A DNA stretch of 64,000 bases from Elizabethkingia occulta (GTDB lineage Bacteria; Bacteroidota; Bacteroidia; Flavobacteriales; Weeksellaceae). The notes beneath the pieces were generated by a model that ran no database searches, had not been told where the DNA came from, and saw nothing but the letters and a program-made list of their open reading frames with translations. The stretch lies in contig NZ_MAHX01000020.1 of assembly GCF_002023715.1 (NCBI RefSeq), positions 1 through 64,000 of the forward strand. Direction: 5' to 3'. Of the stretch, positions 1-10,174 are shown in pieces. Positions within the stretch are counted from its first letter, which is position 1. Every line of letters begins with the position of its first letter. The position numbers and the translations under genes are program-made.

Positions 1-165
1 CCAGAATGGTTATAATGGTTAGGTAAGTTATACAGGTTATAAGATTCACGGATGTTATAGAGGTTATAATACGGTTACAGAAGTTATAAGACTTAAGGTC
101 ATAAAACTCTAATAACCTTAAACCTATAGACCTTACGAACTTATGACCTATAATTTATATGACTA
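1..165. repeat. Degenerate GGTTATAA-type short repeat, left edge clipped
   Basis: Copies or near copies of GGTTATAA occur about every 10-30 bases near 8, 34 and 64, with variants such as AGTTATA and GGTTACAG between them. From about 90 onward the complementary form appears (ATAACCTT, AACCTATA, GACCTATA), so the tract is also an imperfect inverted repeat; for example AGGTCATAA near 94 pairs with TTATGACCT near 141. All frames on both strands contain stops, so it is not coding here. It may be the tail of a longer array lying outside the window. Confidence 0.55.
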
Positions 166-442
166 TTAAGTTTATAGAGTATATAGGAATACTATATTTT
201 TTTAACTAATTTTGGCACTTTCATCTAATTCTAACCATGCTTTTTGGTTAATCATTTCTTTATCAATATCTAATTCTTATATACGAAAAACTGTAATTTC
301 CGTAGTTATTTATGCATATAATTAATACAAATTAACTTTATTATTATAATGTTATAACCTTTATTAGTTTTAACTGAATTTTAAGTAATGTTAATATTTT
401 ATTAATTTTTTTTTATATGTTTGTCTGATTTAAAATAACTGT
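166..442. other. AT-rich leader upstream of the first susC
   Basis: Together with the repeat at 1-165 this makes a 442-base stretch without a gene. It is strongly AT-rich and holds no recognizable RNA. The only feature I can support is the promoter -7 element just before the susC start. Confidence 0.5.
416..423 (+). promoter_or_regulatory. Bacteroidota -7 promoter element TATGTTTG
   Basis: Exact match to the flavobacterial consensus TAnnTTTG, about 20 bases before the ATG at 443. A clear TTG at the -33 position is not visible, so strength is uncertain. It would drive the susC-susD pair. Confidence 0.55.
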
Positions 443-3349
443 ATGAAAAAAGTTGTAATTAAACTTGGGCTATTACAAATGCCTTTGCTTCTAGCATCGG
501 TAATGAGTTACGCACAAAAAAAAGATTCTATTAAAACTTCCAGCATTGATGAAGTTGTGGTTACAGCCTATGGTGTGAAAAAGGAAAAGAAAGCTTTAGG
601 CTATTCATTTCAAGAAGTTAAAGGCCAGGCTTTAGTAGATGCAAAGGAAACTAACGTTACAAATGCTTTGGTTGGTAAAGTAGCGGGTCTTCAGATTATT
701 AAAGGTAATAACGGGCCAGCTTCTTCTTCTAAAATTAATCTTAGAGGGTTTAATTCCCTAAGAGGAGATAACCAGCCACTGATTGTTGTTGATGGAGTTC
801 CGATGAGTAATGCTGCAGGTAATAAAAGTAGAAGCAATTCTCAGGATAAGAACAATGATATGTGGATTCCCGATATGGATATGGGGAATGGACTAAGTGA
901 TCTTAACCCAGAAGATATTGAAAGCATGTCTGTTTTAAAAGGAGGTGCTGCATCTGCATTATATGGTTCAAGAGCCGGTAATGGTGTTATCTTAATTACA
1001 ACTAAAACAGGTAAGAAAAAAGGTGGAGGAGTAGGAATTACTTATTCCACAAGTATGGGCTTTGAAAGCATGTTTATCAAGCCTGATTTACAAAGTTCTT
1101 TTGGTAGAGGAACTGATGGAGGTGATTATCCTGCGGGAAGTCAGGATACCAGTAGCTGGGGAGCTCCTATTAAAGGGAAAGTATATGACAATATTAATAA
1201 CTTTTTTAAAGTTGGAAGCAATGTTCAGCATAATGTGACTTTTCAGGAAAATCTAGGAGCTGGAACAAACTTATATACTTCGGCAACATATCTTAATAGC
1301 AATAGTCAGATTCCAAATTCTAAATATGAAAGATGGAATTTCATGGCTAAAATGAGTTCTAATTTCGGTGAGAATAAAAGATGGACATCAGATGTTAAGT
1401 TTCAATATATTAGTGCAAGGGCTAACAACAGGCCTGTAAGCGGTATGTCAGATGGGGGTAATCTTTATCCTGATGTTCTTTTAATGCCAAGAAATATTGA
1501 TATCAGAGACTATAAAGATGGTCAGATGGAGAATGGTGTAAAATCAAGATGGATTACTTCTAATGGGGTTAATCCTTATTGGACATCTTATAACAGACTG
1601 AATGAGGATAAAAAGGACCGTTTTATTATGAGCGGTTATTTGAAATATCAGTTTAATGATTGGCTAAGTGCAGACGTTAGAATAGGAACTGATTTCTATT
1701 CTCTGAATGCCGAGAACAAAACATGGTCTGGCTCTAAATGGAATAATTCTTACAATGTAAGCCAGGAAAAATTCTACGAGAATAATTATATAACAAGTTT
1801 AACAGCTAAGAAAGATAATATTGTTGGAAAATGGGGCGCCAGCTTGTCTGTTTACGGGCAGATGATGGAGACCAAGACTGATGCTATTTATCTTTCTGCT
1901 TCTAATTTGACAATACCTAATTATTTTGATATTAATAATTCTCTTGGTAATCCATTAATTCAAACTGTTAAGTTAAATAAGAAGATTAATTCTGTATTTG
2001 CGGCAGCAGAAATTAACTATGATGGATATTGGTTTATCAATGCTACGGCCAGAAATGACTGGTCTTCAACTCTTGGCATTGAAAACAGGTCTTATTTTTA
2101 TCCATCTATTAGTACTTCATTAGTTGTAACAGATATGATTAATAAATTAGGTGGTGGTAAATCAAAAATACTTTCATTCGCAAAAGTAAGGGCTTCATAT
2201 GCTGTTACAGGTAATGCACTAGAGCCATATGAGTTATATAATACTTATACAGTAGGAAGAGATCCTTATGGTAATGTTATTACAGGCAGAAAACCAGTAC
2301 TTTTTGATGCTAATGTAAGAAATGAGTTACTAAAGACTTTTGAATTGGGAGCAGATATTAAGCTTTTCAATAGAGTTTCAATTGATTTCAGTTATTATAA
2401 TACAAAGTCTCAAGATCAGTTAATTAATTTACCAATGAATCCACTTTCTGGGTATTCATTCAAAAAAATTAATGCAGGGGAAATCCAGAATAAGGGGTTT
2501 GAGATCATGGTGAATTCTGATATTATCAACAATGGTCGTTTTGTATGGAACCTAAATGCAAACTATTCTCAGAATAAGAATACTATTAATGCATTGTATG
2601 AAGATCTGACGATGTATAAACTGGGAGGATTTGATAATGTATTGATTAATGCTCAGGTTGGTGCAAGATATGGTGCTATTTTCGGATCTAGATTCAAAAG
2701 AGTCAATGATGCTAATAGCCCTTATAATGGTAAAATAGTTGTGGACGGAAACGGTGCTCCTTTAGCGGAAGAAGGAATGTTCTATTTAGGCGATCAGACT
2801 CCTAGAGCTTTGGTTGGGTTAACCAATAGTTTCTCGTATAAAAACTTTGGATTATCATTCCAGATAGATGGTAGATTTGGTGGGAAATTCTTTTCCGGAA
2901 CTCAGGCTGCATTACAAAAATCAGGATTAGCTGAAATTACAGCTCCGGGAGGCAAAAGAGATAACTTTGTGGTTGATGGTGTTGTAGCAGATGGTAGTGG
3001 TTATAAAGTAAATACTACAGAAACCACACAGCAGAGATATTGGAATGCTGTTGGTTCACTAACATCTGGTAATTTTGGCATCACAGAACAAAATGTATAT
3101 GATGCAACCAATGTACGTTTAAGAAATGTTCAGATTTCTTACAATTTCCCTAAATCTATGTTTGAAAAGTCTGTAATTAAGAGCGCTAAAGTTTCAGTTT
3201 CTGCAAACAATGTATGGATGATTTATAGTAAGGCGAAAGGCGTAGATCCCGAATCTGTTTTTGCATTGAGTTCTAATGCAGTTGGTTTTGAAAACTTTGC
3301 ATTGCCTACGAGCAGATCTTATTTCTTTAACCTAACACTTGGTTTCTAA
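443..3349 (+). CDS. SusC/RagA family TonB-linked outer membrane receptor
   Basis: This 968-residue protein should be the outer-membrane barrel of a SusCD nutrient importer, energized by TonB. A signal peptide (about 1-24, ending SYAQ) is followed at once by a TonB-box-like stretch IDEVVVTAYG (about 35-44), then a plug domain with the usual LRGFNSL and VVDGVP stretches, then a long barrel ending in aromatic Phe (NLTLGF). It lacks the N-terminal carboxypeptidase-like domain found in many Bacteroides SusC proteins. The susD gene follows after a 19-base gap. Substrate cannot be read from sequence: there is no glycoside hydrolase or peptidase beside it. Family assignment is firm, ligand unknown. 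Confidence 0.93.
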   Translation: MKKVVIKLGLLQMPLLLASVMSYAQKKDSIKTSSIDEVVVTAYGVKKEKKALGYSFQEVKGQALVDAKETNVTNALVGKVAGLQIIKGNNGPASSSKINLRGFNSLRGDNQPLIVVDGVPMSNAAGNKSRSNSQDKNNDMWIPDMDMGNGLSDLNPEDIESMSVLKGGAASALYGSRAGNGVILITTKTGKKKGGGVGITYSTSMGFESMFIKPDLQSSFGRGTDGGDYPAGSQDTSSWGAPIKGKVYDNINNFFKVGSNVQHNVTFQENLGAGTNLYTSATYLNSNSQIPNSKYERWNFMAKMSSNFGENKRWTSDVKFQYISARANNRPVSGMSDGGNLYPDVLLMPRNIDIRDYKDGQMENGVKSRWITSNGVNPYWTSYNRLNEDKKDRFIMSGYLKYQFNDWLSADVRIGTDFYSLNAENKTWSGSKWNNSYNVSQEKFYENNYITSLTAKKDNIVGKWGASLSVYGQMMETKTDAIYLSASNLTIPNYFDINNSLGNPLIQTVKLNKKINSVFAAAEINYDGYWFINATARNDWSSTLGIENRSYFYPSISTSLVVTDMINKLGGGKSKILSFAKVRASYAVTGNALEPYELYNTYTVGRDPYGNVITGRKPVLFDANVRNELLKTFELGADIKLFNRVSIDFSYYNTKSQDQLINLPMNPLSGYSFKKINAGEIQNKGFEIMVNSDIINNGRFVWNLNANYSQNKNTINALYEDLTMYKLGGFDNVLINAQVGARYGAIFGSRFKRVNDANSPYNGKIVVDGNGAPLAEEGMFYLGDQTPRALVGLTNSFSYKNFGLSFQIDGRFGGKFFSGTQAALQKSGLAEITAPGGKRDNFVVDGVVADGSGYKVNTTETTQQRYWNAVGSLTSGNFGITEQNVYDATNVRLRNVQISYNFPKSMFEKSVIKSAKVSVSANNVWMIYSKAKGVDPESVFALSSNAVGFENFALPTSRSYFFNLTLGF

Positions 3350-3368
3350 TTATTTATTACAATTAAAA

Positions 3369-5264
3369 ATGAAAAAATATATATTACCCGCAGTTATTGC
3401 ATCAACACTATTCTTAACTAATTGTAGTGACTTTGATAAGATTAACGTAGATCCTTATTCTGCAAATGAAAATCAGGTTTTACCAGAATATTTTCTTCAT
3501 AATTCTATTTTAGGGGCACAACAGGATCCAAATATTGCAGAAAGAGCTTTTGTACTTATGTGGAAAACAGCTGCAAGACAACACTTTGCTAATGGAATTG
3601 CCGGAGGTACTGATAATGATGATTGGTCTTCTGAATATTGGAAATATGCTTCTGAATGGACAACCAACGTTAATACTGCTATTCAGATGGCAGAACTTAA
3701 AGCTAGTAATGGTACTGCTGCTCCATATAATAATAATGTAATGCAAGTAGCCAGAATCTGGAGAGCCTATCTGATGAGTGAAATGACTGATATCTATGGA
3801 GCAATGCCTATAGTTGCTGCTCAGAATAAGAATCCGGAGTTTAATTCCCAGAAAGATGTATATTATTTTATGCTAGCTGAATTAAAAGATGCAGTATCAA
3901 AAATAGATCTGAATATAAAGATGCAAGATACTAAATTTGATTTGGCATATAAATATGACTGGAATAAATGGATCAGGTATGCAAATTCCATGAGAATGAG
4001 ATTGGCGATGCGTATGTCTGAAGTAGATCCCGCAAAGGCGAAATCAGAATTTGAGGCAGCTGTTGCTACCAATATGTATATCAGCAGTAGTGATCAAAAT
4101 TTTACAGTTGCTGAAAAAGCAGGCTGGGATCCTTTAACTGGAGTGATGTCCAGAGAATGGAATTCTCAATTATTGTCTTCAACACTTAATAACCTATATT
4201 TAGGTCTTGGAGGTATAAAATCTGCAGACCAGTTAGGGTCAGGTATACATTGGGCTATTAAATCAGATGATTATATTGGAGTAAAATATGATGAACAATT
4301 TTCATCTAAAACCAATGATCCTTCAGCAGGTTACTGGATGGATGGATTGCCAAATAAGATAGACCCAAGAGCTTATAAAACATTTTTTATTCCGGGAGAT
4401 TTTGATAATCCAGTATATTCATTTTATCCAACTTATACTAATGATGCCAAAACTAATTTTGGAGAATTAACATTTGCTAATGGTACTAAAAAGACAATTC
4501 CAACAGATGCAACATGGAATGCTTTAGCTTTAGGAGATTGGGGGGCTAAAGGACAAAGAAATGGGCTTAGAGGTTTAGTAGGCAGATTGCCAGGTCTTGG
4601 ACAGCAATATAGAGGTAGTTCTAATTCCCGTATATTCTTTGCAAGCTGGGAATCATATTTTCTAATTGCTGAAGCGGCATTAAAAGGCTGGGCAACACCA
4701 ATGTCAGATGAAACGGCATATAATAAAGGTATTCAGGATAGCTTTGCATATAATAATGTTTCTGGTTTCTATGGACAATATATAGGTTCTACAGAATACA
4801 ATAGAGATGGTACTTCTGTTAGCTATAGCCATACTACCGAACCTGGAGCTACTCATACGATGAAGTATATGGATCCAAATACCAATACATTGGTATCTGT
4901 GAATGTTAATTATCCGGTAAATACAATTTATAAAAACGGAGCATTTAAGAATGATAAACTAACCAAAATTATCACTCAGAAGTACCTGGCTAATATGCCT
5001 TGGCTACCGCTTGAATCATGGAATGATCACAGACGATTAGGATTACCTTTCTTTGAAAATCCGGCGATTGAGAACCCATTACCAAACTTACCAGCATTAA
5101 ACTCAGGAAACTATATGACAAATCAGGTTAATTTCTTCCCTCAGCGATTGAAATACCCAAGTGCATTTAGAAATTCTGACCCTAAAGGATATACACAGGC
5201 AACATCTCTTTTAGGGGGGGCTGATAATGTATTCACTCCTCTGTGGTGGGCTAAAAAGCAGTAA
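3369..5264 (+). CDS. SusD/RagB family lipoprotein (SusD_2 type)
   Basis: A 631-residue surface lipoprotein that should form the lid of the SusC transporter encoded just upstream. I chose the ATG at 3369 because it begins a clean lipoprotein signal (MKKYILPA) with Cys19 in the lipobox LTNC followed by the acidic SDFDK; an in-frame codon at 3339 would add ten non-signal residues and overlap susC. The body is rich in Trp, Tyr and Asn, and TPR-like helices are typical of the family. The C-terminus ends WWAKKQ, matching the WWDKK end of the second SusD at 5345, which suggests the two share a subfamily. Followed by a strong terminator. Confidence 0.92.
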   Translation: MKKYILPAVIASTLFLTNCSDFDKINVDPYSANENQVLPEYFLHNSILGAQQDPNIAERAFVLMWKTAARQHFANGIAGGTDNDDWSSEYWKYASEWTTNVNTAIQMAELKASNGTAAPYNNNVMQVARIWRAYLMSEMTDIYGAMPIVAAQNKNPEFNSQKDVYYFMLAELKDAVSKIDLNIKMQDTKFDLAYKYDWNKWIRYANSMRMRLAMRMSEVDPAKAKSEFEAAVATNMYISSSDQNFTVAEKAGWDPLTGVMSREWNSQLLSSTLNNLYLGLGGIKSADQLGSGIHWAIKSDDYIGVKYDEQFSSKTNDPSAGYWMDGLPNKIDPRAYKTFFIPGDFDNPVYSFYPTYTNDAKTNFGELTFANGTKKTIPTDATWNALALGDWGAKGQRNGLRGLVGRLPGLGQQYRGSSNSRIFFASWESYFLIAEAALKGWATPMSDETAYNKGIQDSFAYNNVSGFYGQYIGSTEYNRDGTSVSYSHTTEPGATHTMKYMDPNTNTLVSVNVNYPVNTIYKNGAFKNDKLTKIITQKYLANMPWLPLESWNDHRRLGLPFFENPAIENPLPNLPALNSGNYMTNQVNFFPQRLKYPSAFRNSDPKGYTQATSLLGGADNVFTPLWWAKKQ

Positions 5265-5283
5265 TTTCGTATTACTAATAAAT

Positions 5284-5315
5284 AAAAAAACGACCTGATA
5301 ACAGGTCGTTTTTTT
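5284..5315. terminator. Bidirectional terminator between convergent susD genes
   Basis: A stem CGACCTG / CAGGTCG with a four-base loop ATAA is flanked by seven A on the left and seven T on the right, so it can end transcription from both directions. It lies between two susD genes pointing at each other. Confidence 0.9.
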
Positions 5316-5344
5316 ATTTGTCTAAGTTTGTATTGCAGGGCTAT

Positions 5345-7006
5345 TTATTTCTTATCCCACCAGATACGTCCTTGAATATCACTCTCACTAGCTCCAAAAT
5401 CAGGATCTTGTTTCATTTGATCAAGAGCTGATTGTTGGTTTTGATAATTCAGATTATCTTTTGATGGCGAAGGTAAAGCTATTCTCCTTGGCATTATTAG
5501 AAGATTTCCTCCTCCATATAAAACTTCCAACTTAAGTAATGTGTTTTCATTAGGCATACCGGTTCTTTTTATTAATGCCCATGCCTCATTGGGCTGTTTA
5601 AAGTAATTAATGAATTGTTGAATATAAATTTGCTGTAATCCTATAGCTGGATTATATGCTATATTAGGTGAAGTTATAAATTGACTAATCTGGCTAGAGG
5701 TTGTCGGGGTAGATTTATTAATTGCAGCTTCTTTAGCAATTTTATTATAGGTTTCAATAGAGGCTTCGATACCTTGTTTGTAAAAAATTGCAGGATCTCC
5801 TCCGATTATTTTATTAAATGCTAGTTCGGCTTTCATTAAACAAAGATCCGAATATGTAATTAAGGGCATAATTGAGTTTCCGGATCCAGCATTAAAATCT
5901 GGTTGCCAAAGTCTTTCCTGTACTCTGGATATTGTATCATATACCTTGTCATTGTAGCGTCTTCTGGCTCCGTTGTATTCTCTGGCTTTGCTGGCAGCAT
6001 CAGGGCTGGTAGTACCACCGATATATCTGTTATTATTTACTTTACTTATATCCGAAGTAGGAAGTAGTTTAGCGTTAATGAGAGTTTGTATATTGTTTGC
6101 AGAATAATCATTTCTGTAAAAGAATATAGGTAATCGAGGATCATTTTTAAGAGAATCATTTTTATTAACCATAAAGTTAATTAAGGGAGCAGAACCATAG
6201 AAGCCAGAAGGATTAAAGTTGCCATGCTCGGTAAATCTTCGGCCTCTTATCGAAAAATCATCATCGGGGCTTGTCATGAGTGGTTTATTTATAACATCGT
6301 TAATAATGAGGATCATTCTCTGTGGATCTCTTTTAGATAATCTTAAGGCTATTTTTATTCTAATGGTATTGGCGGCCTTAATCCATTTGTCCATATTGCC
6401 TCCATATATAATATCCTTATTACCAAAAGTTACCTGTGAGGAAGCATCTACATTTTGTATCTGGCTTACAACATCTTTTAGTTCATCATCAAAAATTTTG
6501 TATAACTGGTCCTGAGTTTCATATTTTGGAGTTTTTATTCCACCGTACCGAGCCTGAAATGCTTCAAGATATGGCATACTACCATTAACATCAGATACAT
6601 ACCATGCATAGTATGCCTTCATAATGCGGGCAACACTTTTAACGTATACATATCTGCTTTGTTCTTGTGTTGTTTTATTGTTGATAATATGGATCATATC
6701 TGTTAATAATCCACCATAAGTGCCATAAAAATTAGCATAACGAGCATTCATATTGGCAGCATTATTCATAAACTCTTGTGCATTACCATTTGAAGAAACG
6801 GTTAGCTGACTCCAGGGCATTATTCCCCGGTAATAATCGTAATAATATTCGAAACTATTACCAAAATTAGCCTGTAAAGCTGTAGGAAAGAGATCCTCGG
6901 GGTTAGCGCTTAATATGTCTGCTGGGTTAGTATTAGTCTCTGCAAATTCTCTGGTGCAGGAGTTTAATATAATGCACCCGGTTATAATAAATAATATTTT
7001 TTTCAT
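5345..7006 (-). CDS. SusD/RagB family lipoprotein (SusD_2 type)
   Basis: A 553-residue lipoprotein partner of the SusC encoded 18 bases upstream. The signal is MKKILFIITG with lipobox ending Cys17 (LNSC), followed by TREFAETNTNP. The segment NADILSANPEDLFP-like start and the region with DKWIKAANTIRIKIALRLS (about 210) resemble the equivalent DWNKWIRYANSMRMRLAMR region of the SusD at 3369, so both belong to the same SusD subfamily although overall they differ clearly. It ends IWWDKK. Role by family: surface capture of an unknown nutrient and gating of the SusC barrel. Confidence 0.92.
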   Translation of the reverse strand: MKKILFIITGCIILNSCTREFAETNTNPADILSANPEDLFPTALQANFGNSFEYYYDYYRGIMPWSQLTVSSNGNAQEFMNNAANMNARYANFYGTYGGLLTDMIHIINNKTTQEQSRYVYVKSVARIMKAYYAWYVSDVNGSMPYLEAFQARYGGIKTPKYETQDQLYKIFDDELKDVVSQIQNVDASSQVTFGNKDIIYGGNMDKWIKAANTIRIKIALRLSKRDPQRMILIINDVINKPLMTSPDDDFSIRGRRFTEHGNFNPSGFYGSAPLINFMVNKNDSLKNDPRLPIFFYRNDYSANNIQTLINAKLLPTSDISKVNNNRYIGGTTSPDAASKAREYNGARRRYNDKVYDTISRVQERLWQPDFNAGSGNSIMPLITYSDLCLMKAELAFNKIIGGDPAIFYKQGIEASIETYNKIAKEAAINKSTPTTSSQISQFITSPNIAYNPAIGLQQIYIQQFINYFKQPNEAWALIKRTGMPNENTLLKLEVLYGGGNLLIMPRRIALPSPSKDNLNYQNQQSALDQMKQDPDFGASESDIQGRIWWDKK

Positions 7007-7024
7007 GATAAGTAGTCAGTTTAA

Positions 7025-10000
7025 TTAAAATGTAAAATCTAAATGGAAACCTATGTATCTGGTAAAAGGTATACCACCGTATTCTATTGCCGATCCCGAT
7101 CTGTTATTGTACAGACCTTCCGGATTAATATTATCTGTGAGGCTATTATAGATGTAGAATAGGTTTCTGCCAACAAGAGATACTTTGAGATTTTGGAGCC
7201 CAACTTGATGTATTAAGGTTTTAGGAAAATCATAACCAATGGAAAGTTCTCTTAGTGCTACCCATGTATTTTTAAGAACGGCTTGTTCCCGTATACCTGT
7301 TCCCCATGAGCCTAATGCTCTGTAATATATGTCAGTTCGTAATGGGGTTATCCAGCCATTGTTATATGCTTCTTGATAGGTCATTCCACCTACATTACGT
7401 TTTGTTCCGGAGAGATCTGTTATCTCTGTACCCTGTGCGAAAACACCTTCCGGAATAATACCTACTCTTTTATTTCCTTGTGAATCTGTATAAGAAATGC
7501 CTCCGGTTTCGGGAGTTCTGCCGTATAATGTATGCTCTAATGCTCCAAGCTGAGAAGCGTAATTGTAAGTAGCCGAAATAATATTTCCGCCAACTCTCGC
7601 ATCAATCAGTACATTCAGACTTACATTTTTATATCTGAAACTATTTCTGAAGCTTGCTAAAAAATCAGGAGCCATTTTACCTACATTTACATAGCCTTGA
7701 TTCTGATAAGAATCAGATCGCATATACTGACCATTGGGCTTAAGTACTTTCATCCCGTTTTTAGGGTCATCTATTTTGTTTCCGTTATTATCCAAAGCCT
7801 GATAACGTGCAAAACCATATTTGGTTTGTATTAAGCCATATTCATTGCCTGGAATGGCAATACTTCTTATGTCGCGACCGAAAGACCATTCAAGTATATA
7901 TTCTTCTACTCCAGGGGTAAGGGAGATGATTTTATCTTTGTTTTTACTGAAGTTAATAGTAGAATTCCATTTAAAATTTTCAGTTTTTATTGGTGTAGTA
8001 TTTAGAGTTATTTCTATGCCTTCATTTTGAATATTCCCAGCATTAATTTGTTGGGATTGTACCCCGGATTCAATAGGTATGGGCAAGGAAAGAATCTGAT
8101 TAGTTGTATTGTTTTTATAATAGGAAACATCCAGATCTAATCTGCTTTTAAGGAAAGACATATTAAGTCCGAATTCTATAGATCGGGTTAGTTCATTTTT
8201 CAGATTAAGATTGGCTAACGTAGAGCTATTAAACTCTGGTAAAGAAATCTGTCCTCCTTCCGGTAGTTGATATGTTCTGTTGTTTTTATAAAATAAACCT
8301 GCACTTGTATTGAAAGGGCTGGTATCCTTACCTGTCCATGCTAATGCAGCTCTCAAGCTACTATATCCCCACCATTTTGGCAATTTGAAAGTTTGGGAAA
8401 AATTCCAGTTAGCAGTGAAAGATGGATAGAAAAAACTGGTTTTGCCTGTAATGCCAGTTAGTTTAGGGTAAGCCAGAGTAGAAGACCAGTCATTTCTTCC
8501 AGTTATATCTACAAATAATTGATCTTTAAAATTGAAATTAGCAAAAGCATACAGAGAGCGGATGATCTTTGGAGATTGATAACCATCGGTATAATTAAAT
8601 ACTACTTCTATAGGGTCTACAGAATTTGTAATTTCAAATATATCAGGAGTTTTCAATCCGCCTTTAGTTCTTATAATGGTTTCTTTATATTTAGAGCGCC
8701 ATTCTTCTGCACCTGCTGTGGCAGACATATCCAGGCCTTCCATTAGCTTGAATCGCCCATTAGCCATAAATCTGAAATTTAACTGCTCTTTTCTGCCTTC
8801 AGCGGTCTCATAAGAGCCTCCTCGAAAACCGGGATCTGTACCTCGCAATTTATTTTCCCTTAAAAGATAAATATTATTAAAATTTGCACTGAAAGTAAAA
8901 TCAAGCCAATCTGTCGCCTTGGATTTTAGCTCCATTCTTCCCATATAATTGTTCTCAGCCTGGGTCCTGGTATTTTGATACAAATTAAATAAAGAGCTGG
9001 CCATGCCATAAGGGTCCGCTGCACCACGTAGTATTCCTCCATTTACAGGATCTATATAGCGGTCTTTCCAGTAGTTCATATCAAAATTCCGAGGTACATT
9101 GTACGCGATCCAATATAGCGGAGCAGCTCCGCCTCCTTGTGGTAACGGATTTTCGGAAAAAGTTTTGGTATAGTTAATACTGGCATCCAACTGCAGATAT
9201 TTGCTGAACTCGTGTGTACCTCGGAAATAAAAAGCGTCTTTTTTGAAACTATTACGAGGTAGAATGCCTTGTGTATAATTATTGTTATAACTAAATATGT
9301 AAGTAGATTTATCTGTTCCACCACTTAGCTCCAAAAGGTTGTTTCTATTAAAGCCTGTCTGATATAGTTGTTTCCAGTTATCAGGCTTTGCTGTCCAGTC
9401 AATAATACGTCCATCTATGTCCCTCACTTTAGACCCATCGAATGCAGGACCATAGCTGTAAAAAACAGTATTTGGATCAAGCATATTTATGCCGTCTGTA
9501 CCTTTTGTAAAATCTGGAGTTAAACCTCCTCCGAACTTATTCTGGAATTTTGGACCTGCGTATACTTGTTCTGCAGTAAGAGATGAGGATATTCTTACTC
9601 CAATACCATTACTTTTTCTTCCTTTTTTTGTTGTAATAACAATTACTCCGTTAGCAGCTCTGGATCCATATAAAGATGATGCAGCAGCGCCTCTTAGAAC
9701 AGAAACTGATTCAAAACTTTCGGAATTGAGGTTTTTCATTTCATTTCCAAAGTCATAATCTTCGCCCCATTCTCCTGCACCAGTAGTTGAATTATCCATA
9801 ATAATTCCGTCAATAACAATTAAAGGCTGATTATTAGGGCCTAACGAAGTATTTCCTCGTATTAATATACGTGAACTGGATTGGGGGCCACCAGCTCCGG
9901 CAGTAATGTTTACACCGGGAACTTTTCCTTGTAATGCGGCCATTGGGTTTACTACTCCAGCATCTGTGATATCTTTTGAGCTTACCTGTGTGATAGAATA

Positions 10001-10174
10001 GCCTAATTTTCTTTGTTCCCGTTTAATTCCGAGAGCTGTTACTACGACCTCCTGAATTTCTTTTGTTTTTGAGGAGTCATTTTTTGTTTTTTGAGCCTTT
10101 ACATAGTTGCTTGTGCTAAATAGAAAGCATACAACAGCCATTGTAAAGGGAATCTTTACATTTAATTTATTCAT
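7025..10174 (-). CDS. SusC/RagA family TonB-linked outer membrane receptor
   Basis: A 1049-residue barrel receptor. The signal peptide ends near residue 27 (NYVKAQ), then a TonB-box-like IQEVVVTALG, a plug with LIRGNTSLG and IVIDGIIMD, a GAAASSLYGSRAANG motif typical of SusC plugs, and a C-terminus ending FHLDFTF. As in the first pair there is no N-terminal carboxypeptidase-like domain. It precedes its susD in a two-gene minus-strand unit that converges with the pair at 443-5264. The upstream spacer (10175-10612) is shared with a divergent lipoprotein gene. Ligand unknown. Confidence 0.93.
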   Translation of the reverse strand: MNKLNVKIPFTMAVVCFLFSTSNYVKAQKTKNDSSKTKEIQEVVVTALGIKREQRKLGYSITQVSSKDITDAGVVNPMAALQGKVPGVNITAGAGGPQSSSRILIRGNTSLGPNNQPLIVIDGIIMDNSTTGAGEWGEDYDFGNEMKNLNSESFESVSVLRGAAASSLYGSRAANGVIVITTKKGRKSNGIGVRISSSLTAEQVYAGPKFQNKFGGGLTPDFTKGTDGINMLDPNTVFYSYGPAFDGSKVRDIDGRIIDWTAKPDNWKQLYQTGFNRNNLLELSGGTDKSTYIFSYNNNYTQGILPRNSFKKDAFYFRGTHEFSKYLQLDASINYTKTFSENPLPQGGGAAPLYWIAYNVPRNFDMNYWKDRYIDPVNGGILRGAADPYGMASSLFNLYQNTRTQAENNYMGRMELKSKATDWLDFTFSANFNNIYLLRENKLRGTDPGFRGGSYETAEGRKEQLNFRFMANGRFKLMEGLDMSATAGAEEWRSKYKETIIRTKGGLKTPDIFEITNSVDPIEVVFNYTDGYQSPKIIRSLYAFANFNFKDQLFVDITGRNDWSSTLAYPKLTGITGKTSFFYPSFTANWNFSQTFKLPKWWGYSSLRAALAWTGKDTSPFNTSAGLFYKNNRTYQLPEGGQISLPEFNSSTLANLNLKNELTRSIEFGLNMSFLKSRLDLDVSYYKNNTTNQILSLPIPIESGVQSQQINAGNIQNEGIEITLNTTPIKTENFKWNSTINFSKNKDKIISLTPGVEEYILEWSFGRDIRSIAIPGNEYGLIQTKYGFARYQALDNNGNKIDDPKNGMKVLKPNGQYMRSDSYQNQGYVNVGKMAPDFLASFRNSFRYKNVSLNVLIDARVGGNIISATYNYASQLGALEHTLYGRTPETGGISYTDSQGNKRVGIIPEGVFAQGTEITDLSGTKRNVGGMTYQEAYNNGWITPLRTDIYYRALGSWGTGIREQAVLKNTWVALRELSIGYDFPKTLIHQVGLQNLKVSLVGRNLFYIYNSLTDNINPEGLYNNRSGSAIEYGGIPFTRYIGFHLDFTF

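Noticed and set aside
1-442. CRISPR-like array at the left edge
   Set aside because: Units are short, degenerate and in both orientations, without uniform spacers; no cas genes are in the window.
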